A stretch of 11,000 bases of DNA, from positions 1-11,000 of the forward strand of contig JAZRGE010000004.1 of the NCBI GenBank assembly GCA_045644025.1, written 5' to 3'. The notes under the pieces are model-generated. The model had not been told where the DNA came from. It did not search any database and saw only the letters and a list, made by a program, of their open reading frames with translations. The position numbers were made by a program, and so were the translations under genes. This document shows, piece by piece, positions 6,890 to 11,000 of the stretch. The first letter of the stretch is position 1, and each line of letters begins with the position of its first letter. Source of the DNA: JAZRGE01 sp045644025. Lineage in GTDB: Bacteria > Bacillota > Clostridia > Oscillospirales > Acutalibacteraceae.

Positions 6890-7615
6890 TTATATAAACA
6901 TCACTATTCCGCTAATGATCATTCCTATGTAGATAATAGTCTTCAGCATTTTGGCATTCAGCTTATCAAACACCAGTTTGCCAACGGTATCGCCTATCAT
7001 GCAGCCGATCATTCCCACGGCCGCAAAAAGAAGCACCTGCTCATCGATCACTCCGTTTATCACTCTCATCGTGGTGGCATAAAGATTAGTGAAGCAAAAA
7101 TAGAACTGAATCGTGGCAAAATAAGCAATATTGCTATTGGTGGCGCTGCTCACGTAAAGCACAGCCGGTGGTCCGCCCGTGGAAAAAAGGCCACCCAAAG
7201 TGCCGCCCAAGGTGCCTGCCAGCAATCCACTGAAGAACGTGGGCTTTATCTTCACCTTCCCATTAACAAACAAGAAATACACGCCCAGCACCACCAGCAC
7301 TCCGCCCAAAAGCAGTTTGAAGATATCAGCTGCCACCAGCGCAGAGAATCTCACCGCAAGCGGAATTGTGATAAGTGCGGCACATATCATGGGCAAGGCC
7401 GTTTTATAAACAGCGTTCTTGCGATACTTTATAGCGTTGTAGGATGAAGTGACGCAGGAAAAGAGTGAAGATATAGCAGCGGCCGCTGTGTGGGTGGGAG
7501 TGAAATGCGGCAGGAACATCATTGCAAAAATGCCCAGTCCAAAACCGCTCACGCGCTGAACAAAACCCGCACCCAGGCCAACAAAGACTATCCGGACACA
7601 GTTTAGCCAATCCAT
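6890..7615 (-). CDS. TSUP family (TauE/SafE-like) anion exporter
   Basis: This 241-residue integral membrane protein, with about seven or eight helices, carries the two glycine-rich TSUP signatures. The first is RVSGFGLGIFAM (21-32) near the N-terminus. The second, GTLGGTLGGLFSTGGPP (134-150), begins the second half. Family members export sulfite, sulfoacetate or other organosulfur anions. The substrate here is unknown, since no sulfur-metabolism gene is nearby. Length is typical. The ATG at 7615 has a G-rich ribosome site (GGCGGGGAAG) just upstream, weaker than those of its neighbours. The gene stands alone, with its own promoter and terminator. Confidence 0.88.
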   Translation of the reverse strand: MDWLNCVRIVFVGLGAGFVQRVSGFGLGIFAMMFLPHFTPTHTAAAAISSLFSCVTSSYNAIKYRKNAVYKTALPMICAALITIPLAVRFSALVAADIFKLLLGGVLVVLGVYFLFVNGKVKIKPTFFSGLLAGTLGGTLGGLFSTGGPPAVLYVSSATNSNIAYFATIQFYFCFTNLYATTMRVINGVIDEQVLLFAAVGMIGCMIGDTVGKLVFDKLNAKMLKTIIYIGMIISGIVMFI

Positions 7616-7653
7616 CTCTTCCCCGCCTTTCGCATATGTATTGCACGTTTGGC

Positions 7654-7682
7654 ATTATACCACCGCCACCCGATTATTACAA
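7654..7682 (-). promoter_or_regulatory. Promoter of the TSUP gene
   Basis: On the minus strand TTGTAA (7677-7682), 17 bases, then a perfect TATAAT (7654-7659), about 40 bases before the ATG at 7615. The -35 overlaps the U-tract end of the preceding ABC operon terminator, so the units are packed closely. Confidence 0.55.
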
Positions 7683-7710
7683 CAAAAAATCCCCGATAAA
7701 TCGGGGATTT
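7683..7710 (-). terminator. Terminator of the TetR-ABC operon
   Basis: A 10-bp perfect stem pairs 7687-7696 with 7701-7710 around a 4-base loop. It is followed by a six-T run in the minus-strand sense and begins 4 bases after the permease stop codon. Confidence 0.85.
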
Positions 7711-7714
7711 CCGC

Positions 7715-8446
7715 TTATTGCCTTTTCATTTGATGCAGGAACATCGCCACAGCTGCCGCCATTATCACGGCCGCATATCCCAACACCCACCCGATATGTG
7801 GGAAAACGCCTGCAAAATCACCTGCAAGCAAGGAACGTTCCATTTCCACAGCGTGCACAAATGGCAACGCGTAGGCTATTTTCTTAAACGCACCGCCCAC
7901 CAATTCCAGATCGAACCAAACGCCCGAGAGCCAGGCCGAAAGGTTGGTAAGCAACGCGCCGCAGATTCCACCCACCTGCTTATCGGTGAGCACGCTGCCG
8001 CAGAGCAGCCCCAAAGCAATATAAAGCAACGCCACGGGAATAATAAACAGCACCGCATAAAGCATGTTCACAGTGATATCCAGCCCCAAAGCCACCGCCG
8101 CCACATAGCATACCACGCTTTGCGCCACTGAAATAGGCAGAATCGGGAGCGTGTAGCCCAGAATGAAATCCATGGGCGTGAGTGGGGTTGTGTAAAGCCG
8201 CTGAAGCAACGAACTCCCCCTATCCTTTGCGATAATCGTGGCCGAAAACAATGCCATAAACGAAAGGCCGAATACGGTGATTCCCGGGGTGAGATGCTCT
8301 ATCTCAAAAAGGGGCACGGGCACGTTGGCCTGAATGGCACTAAGCATCAAAATAAGCACCAGCGGAAAGCCAAGGCCAAAAGCCAGATTCAGCGGATCAC
8401 GCAGGATCTCCTTGGTGTTCCTGGAGGCAAAAGTCAGCATTCTCAT
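7715..8446 (-). CDS. ABC-2 type transporter permease
   Basis: This 243-residue membrane protein, with about six helices, is the membrane half of an ABC exporter. A short cytoplasmic N-terminus (RNTKEILRDPLNLAFGLGFP, about 9-28) leads into the first helix. The segment IIAKDRGSSLLQRLYTTPLT (about 71-90) is the usual ABC-2 coupling region with its charged Glu/Asp-Arg pattern, followed by a run of four hydrophobic helices. Its ATG overlaps the stop codon of the ATPase gene (ATGA, 8443-8446), so the two are probably translationally coupled and make one complex. A drug or lipid exporter role is inferred from the TetR-controlled operon. It is the last gene before the terminator. Confidence 0.9.
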   Translation of the reverse strand: MRMLTFASRNTKEILRDPLNLAFGLGFPLVLILMLSAIQANVPVPLFEIEHLTPGITVFGLSFMALFSATIIAKDRGSSLLQRLYTTPLTPMDFILGYTLPILPISVAQSVVCYVAAVALGLDITVNMLYAVLFIIPVALLYIALGLLCGSVLTDKQVGGICGALLTNLSAWLSGVWFDLELVGGAFKKIAYALPFVHAVEMERSLLAGDFAGVFPHIGWVLGYAAVIMAAAVAMFLHQMKRQ

Positions 8447-9171
8447 TTCTCCGCCCCCTTTACGATCCTCACAAAGGCCTGTTCAAAGTTATCGGTTCCT
8501 GCCGCCTTCTTTATCTCCTGAGCAGTATCACAGATAAGTAGCTTGCCATCTCTCATAATGCCGATCCTATCCGAAAGAGTTTCGGCTTCTTCCATATAAT
8601 GTGTGGTAAGAATAATTGTGATTTTGCCCTTAAGGCTGCGGATCAGATCCCAAAGGTCGCTCCGAGCCAGCACATCCAGCCCCAAAGTGGGTTCATCCAA
8701 AAAGAGTATCTGCGGCTCGCCGATAAGAGCCATGGCAATGCTAAGCCTGCGCTGCCAACCTCCCGAAAGCCTGCCTGCCTTTTTGTTCAGCACATCCTGC
8801 AGGCTCAGAAGCTGCACCAGCTCGCCAATTTTTTCTTCTCTCTTTTCCTTGCCAAACCCCTGCACACCGCACATAAGTTCCAGATTTTCTCTGGTTGTAA
8901 GCCCCGGGGCCACGGCAGTCTCCTGCGGAGAAACACCGATCATGCTCTTCACTTCAGATGTTTCGGTGCAAATACTCTTTCCCATAAGAAAAGCATCGCC
9001 GCTTGTGGGTGCGCTCAGGCACGAAAGCATCTTTATGGTGGTTGTCTTGCCTGCACCGTTCACACCAAGCAGGGCAAAAAGCTCTCCTTTGGAGATGCTT
9101 AGCGTGAGTCCATCCACCGCTACCACGTCGCGATATTGTTTTGTGAGATTTTCTATTCTTATTGCTTCCAT
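8443..9171 (-). CDS. ABC transporter ATP-binding protein
   Basis: This 242-residue nucleotide-binding subunit has all core motifs: Walker A GVNGAGKTT (36-44), Q-loop SPQE with Gln83, ABC signature LSGGWQRR (135-142), Walker B ILFLDEP (155-161), D-loop GLD (164-166) and switch His191 in TTHY. It resembles the DrrA/CcmA-type ATPases that pair with ABC-2 permeases. It should bind and hydrolyse ATP to drive the adjoining permease. The ATG follows the TetR stop codon directly (TAAATG), with an AAAGGAG site inside the end of the TetR gene, and its own stop overlaps the permease start. The three genes therefore form a compact operon. Confidence 0.95.
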   Translation of the reverse strand: MEAIRIENLTKQYRDVVAVDGLTLSISKGELFALLGVNGAGKTTTIKMLSCLSAPTSGDAFLMGKSICTETSEVKSMIGVSPQETAVAPGLTTRENLELMCGVQGFGKEKREEKIGELVQLLSLQDVLNKKAGRLSGGWQRRLSIAMALIGEPQILFLDEPTLGLDVLARSDLWDLIRSLKGKITIILTTHYMEEAETLSDRIGIMRDGKLLICDTAQEIKKAAGTDNFEQAFVRIVKGAEK

Positions 9172-9735
9172 TTATTGCTCCTTTGCCTCATGCCCTGCAC
9201 GAACACCTTGATAGATATCTGTGAGCATATTGCTCACCAGATCCCACTCAAGATCCAAAAACGACGTGGCAAACATTGTGCCGATGCCGTGAACAAAAGC
9301 CCACATCTCCAGATGTATAAGTAAAGCTTTTTCACGCGGCAAACCGTTAGCCTGCATTATTATATCCACCGATTCATCAAAATCGGGGGTTAAAATTAGA
9401 TCCTCACCCGTTCTATTGCGCATAAAGAGCAGCTTGAAAAGCTCTTTTTCTTCCTTAGCAAAGCGAATATAGGCCATACCAAAGGATTTATATTTCGGAT
9501 ATTTTCCGCTCTCATATTCCCTATCAAGCATCCCTAAATAGATCTTATACGCGGCCTCAAGTGTAGCCTCCTGCAACTCCTCCATCGAATTAAAATTAGA
9601 GAAAATAGGCTGTGTGGAGCAATTAAGCGCAGCCGCAATAGCACGGGCATTAAGCGCCTGCACGCCGCCTTGGCGCACCAATTCCACCGCTTTATTCACA
9701 ATATCTTCCCTTGTTGTTCTCACCTTGGGAGCCAT
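9172..9735 (-). CDS. TetR/AcrR family transcriptional regulator
   Basis: This 187-residue protein has a TetR N-terminal helix-turn-helix at about residues 8-55 (REDIVNKAVELVRQGG, then ARAIAAALNCSTQPIFSNF as the DNA-reading helix pair). An all-helical ligand-binding C-terminal domain follows, including FGMAYIRFAKEEKELFKLLF, similar to the WHG-type TetR C-terminal domain. The frame continues 40 codons upstream, but the ATG at 9735 is right: it has GGAGGT 5 bases before it, and the extension would cross the promoter and operator. The gene is the first of an operon with an ABC ATPase and permease. An 18-bp palindrome over the start of transcription makes self-repression and control of the exporter very likely. 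The inducer is unknown. Confidence 0.92.
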   Translation of the reverse strand: MAPKVRTTREDIVNKAVELVRQGGVQALNARAIAAALNCSTQPIFSNFNSMEELQEATLEAAYKIYLGMLDREYESGKYPKYKSFGMAYIRFAKEEKELFKLLFMRNRTGEDLILTPDFDESVDIIMQANGLPREKALLIHLEMWAFVHGIGTMFATSFLDLEWDLVSNMLTDIYQGVRAGHEAKEQ

Positions 9736-9749
9736 GCCGCACCTCCATA

Positions 9750-9767
9750 ATATAACATTTGTTATAT
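9750..9767. promoter_or_regulatory. Probable TetR operator, 18-bp palindrome
   Basis: ATATAACA and TGTTATAT are perfect inverted 8-bp arms separated by 2 bases. The site begins about 10 bases downstream of the -10 box, over the predicted start of the tetR-ABC transcript, where a bound repressor would block RNA polymerase. Binding by the adjacent TetR protein is inferred. Confidence 0.75.
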
Positions 9768-9777
9768 ATCCAACATT

Positions 9778-9806
9778 ATTATATCCTCCCTGCTCCGCTT
9801 TGTCAA
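9778..9806 (-). promoter_or_regulatory. Consensus promoter of the tetR-ABC operon
   Basis: On the minus strand a perfect TTGACA (9801-9806), a 17-base gap and a perfect TATAAT (9778-9783). This is the strongest promoter match in the window and fits a promoter held down by a repressor. Confidence 0.85.
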
Positions 9807-9818
9807 TACCCACACAAC

Positions 9819-9849
9819 AAAAAAAGCAGCGGATCACTCCGCTGTTTTT
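9819..9849. terminator. Hairpin terminator upstream of the tetR promoter
   Basis: A 7-bp core stem pairs 9827-9833 with 9838-9844 around TCAC. On the plus strand it extends to 12 pairs with one G-U and ends in T5. On the minus strand a T7 run follows after one base. It could stop transcripts from either side and insulate the tetR promoter. Confidence 0.6.
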
Positions 9850-9854
9850 AATCA

Positions 9855-10039
9855 TTTAGCGTTTATTGCATCAAGGTGCATAAATGCTTCTTTATTTTCC
9901 ATCACAGAAATTCTTATTGAAAAGAAATATAAACTTTCTTGCTGTTTCTTTTATCTTCATACATAGCATATACCGTTTGCATAGCAAGCGGATTACATAC
10001 ACCATGCGGCAATCAAGCACCAAACATTCAGATAGGATA
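9855..10039. other. Gap between rRNA operon and tetR operon; no convincing gene
   Basis: This AT-rich stretch has no clear gene. Three weak signals are present. First, a plus-strand frame of 54 codons (9884-10048) starts with ATG 5 bases after AAGGTG and ends in the rRNA terminator; its product is basic and unfamiliar. Second, a minus-strand frame ends at 9852 with the reading MENKEAFMHLDAINAK just before the hairpin at 9827-9844, like the tail of a decayed gene. Third, a small hairpin spans 9973-9991 (8 pairs with one G-U on the plus strand, 3-base loop). None is strong enough to call as a gene. Confidence 0.4.
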
Positions 10040-10073
10040 AAAAAATAACGAAGCTATCGCTTCGTTATTTTTT
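10040..10073 (-). terminator. Terminator of the rRNA-tRNA operon
   Basis: A 15-bp perfect stem pairs 10040-10054 with 10059-10073 around a 4-base loop, with A/T tracts at the base giving a U-tail. It follows tRNA-Asn directly; its outermost pair uses the last A of the encoded CCA. Confidence 0.9.
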
Positions 10074-10148
10074 GGCGCCTCAAGTAGGACTCGAACCTAC
10101 GACACCGCGGTTAACAGCCGCGTGCTCTACCGACTGAGCTATTGAGGC
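10073..10148 (-). tRNA. tRNA-Asn (anticodon GTT)
   Basis: A 76-base cloverleaf on the minus strand. The acceptor stem GCCTCAA pairs with TTGAGGC, the D arm reads TAGCTCAGTCGGTAGAGCA, the anticodon loop is CTGTTAA with GTT, and the T loop is TTCGAGT. The discriminator is G and the CCA end is encoded. It is the last gene of the rRNA operon. Confidence 0.95.
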
Positions 10149-10153
10149 ATTGT

Positions 10154-10269
<116 letters not shown>

Positions 10270-10273
10270 TATG

Positions 10274-10300
10274 ATTAAGGCTGTTCGCCTTAATGTTTTT
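10274..10300. other. Hairpin in the tRNA-Glu to 5S spacer
   Basis: ATTAAGGC (10274-10281) and GCCTTAAT (10287-10294) form an 8-bp perfect stem with a 5-base loop. In the operon's own direction it sits between tRNA-Glu and 5S and may guide RNA processing. In the opposite direction it is followed by T6 and would look like a terminator of antisense transcription. Confidence 0.5.
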
Positions 10301-10376
10301 TGGTGACCCGTAGCGGATTCGAACCGCTGTTGCCGGCGTGAGAGGCCGGAGTCTTAGGCCACTTGACCAACGGGCC
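10301..10376 (-). tRNA. tRNA-Glu (anticodon CTC)
   Basis: A 76-base cloverleaf on the minus strand. The acceptor stem GGCCCGT pairs with ACGGGTC (one G-U), the anticodon stem CCGGC/GCCGG closes loop CTCTCAC with CTC, and the T loop is TTCGAAT. The CCA end is encoded. It reads GAG codons. It lies between 23S and 5S. Confidence 0.95.
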
Positions 10377-10379
10377 ATA

Positions 10380-10455
10380 TGGTGCACCATCAGGGACTCG
10401 AACCCGGGACACCCTGATTAAGAGTCAGGTGCTCTACCAACTGAGCTAATGGTGC
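10380..10455 (-). tRNA. tRNA-Lys (anticodon CTT)
   Basis: A 76-base cloverleaf on the minus strand. The acceptor stem GCACCAT pairs with ATGGTGC, the anticodon stem CCTGA/TCAGG closes loop CTCTTAA with CTT, and the CCA end is encoded. It reads AAG codons. The T stem (CCGGG with CCCTG) has one C-U mismatch at its second pair. Only 3 bases separate it from tRNA-Glu. Confidence 0.94.
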
Positions 10456-10511
10456 ATATATGCAAATCGCACACTGAAAACTGAACAAAGAAATAAGGGA
10501 AAGGATACAAA

Positions 10512-11000
<489 letters not shown>

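Noticed and set aside
9736..9855. 40-codon upstream extension of the TetR frame
   Set aside because: It would place the start upstream of the promoter and translate the operator and -10/-35 region. The ATG at 9735 has a good ribosome site and a normal TetR N-terminus.
9973..9991. 8-bp hairpin suggesting a small regulatory RNA
   Set aside because: It is short, has no U-tract and no promoter in register, so a non-coding RNA cannot be supported.
9892..10005. Minus-strand 37-codon frame in the rRNA-tetR gap
   Set aside because: No ribosome site precedes its ATG, no promoter is convincing, and its composition is unlike the real genes here.

Overview
The window looks like chromosomal DNA from a Gram-positive Firmicute, most likely an uncultured Clostridia member of the Oscillospiraceae/Ruminococcaceae type. 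The signs are purine-rich Shine-Dalgarno sites, TTGACA/TATAAT promoters, small U-tailed terminators, signal peptides starting MKKR or MKKI, a lipobox lipoprotein, and an rRNA operon with interleaved tRNAs. This placement is an inference from style, not a match to a named genome. No transposase, integrase, phage gene or CRISPR array is visible.

Layout from left to right: (1) 1-1722, minus strand, the first 574 codons of a large secreted multi-domain protein that runs off the left edge. (2) 1882-2355, plus strand, a TspO/MBR membrane protein, ending at a terminator shared with the next gene. (3) 2399-3589, minus strand, an F420-0:L-glutamate ligase-like protein, divergent from (4) a LysR regulator at 3693-4568. 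Their intergenic region holds overlapping promoters and two dyads. (5) 5372-6772 then 4601-5344, minus strand, a lipoprotein with an apparent internal duplication followed after 27 bp by a GufA-type ZIP metal transporter. (6) 6890-7615, minus strand, a TSUP (TauE/SafE-like) anion exporter with its own promoter and terminator. (7) 9735-7715, minus strand, a tight operon of TetR regulator, ABC ATPase and ABC-2 permease, with a consensus promoter and an 18-bp palindromic operator over the transcription start. (8) 9855-10039, a low-information gap. (9) 10040-11000, minus strand, the 3' end of an rRNA operon in the order 23S (partial), tRNA-Lys(CTT), tRNA-Glu(CTC), 5S, tRNA-Asn(GTT), terminator.

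Most units are small, self-contained and separated by hairpin terminators. The clearest regulatory stories are the self-regulated drug-exporter-type operon (TetR plus ABC) and the LysR/F420-ligase-like divergent pair. The latter has a T-N11-A dyad centred about 65 bp upstream of the predicted start of the ligase-like gene. Nothing here amounts to a clearly new multi-gene system. The best leads are the F420-ligase homologue with no visible F420 partner, its LysR switch, the duplicated lipoprotein next to a ZIP transporter, and the unusual tRNA placement inside the rRNA operon.
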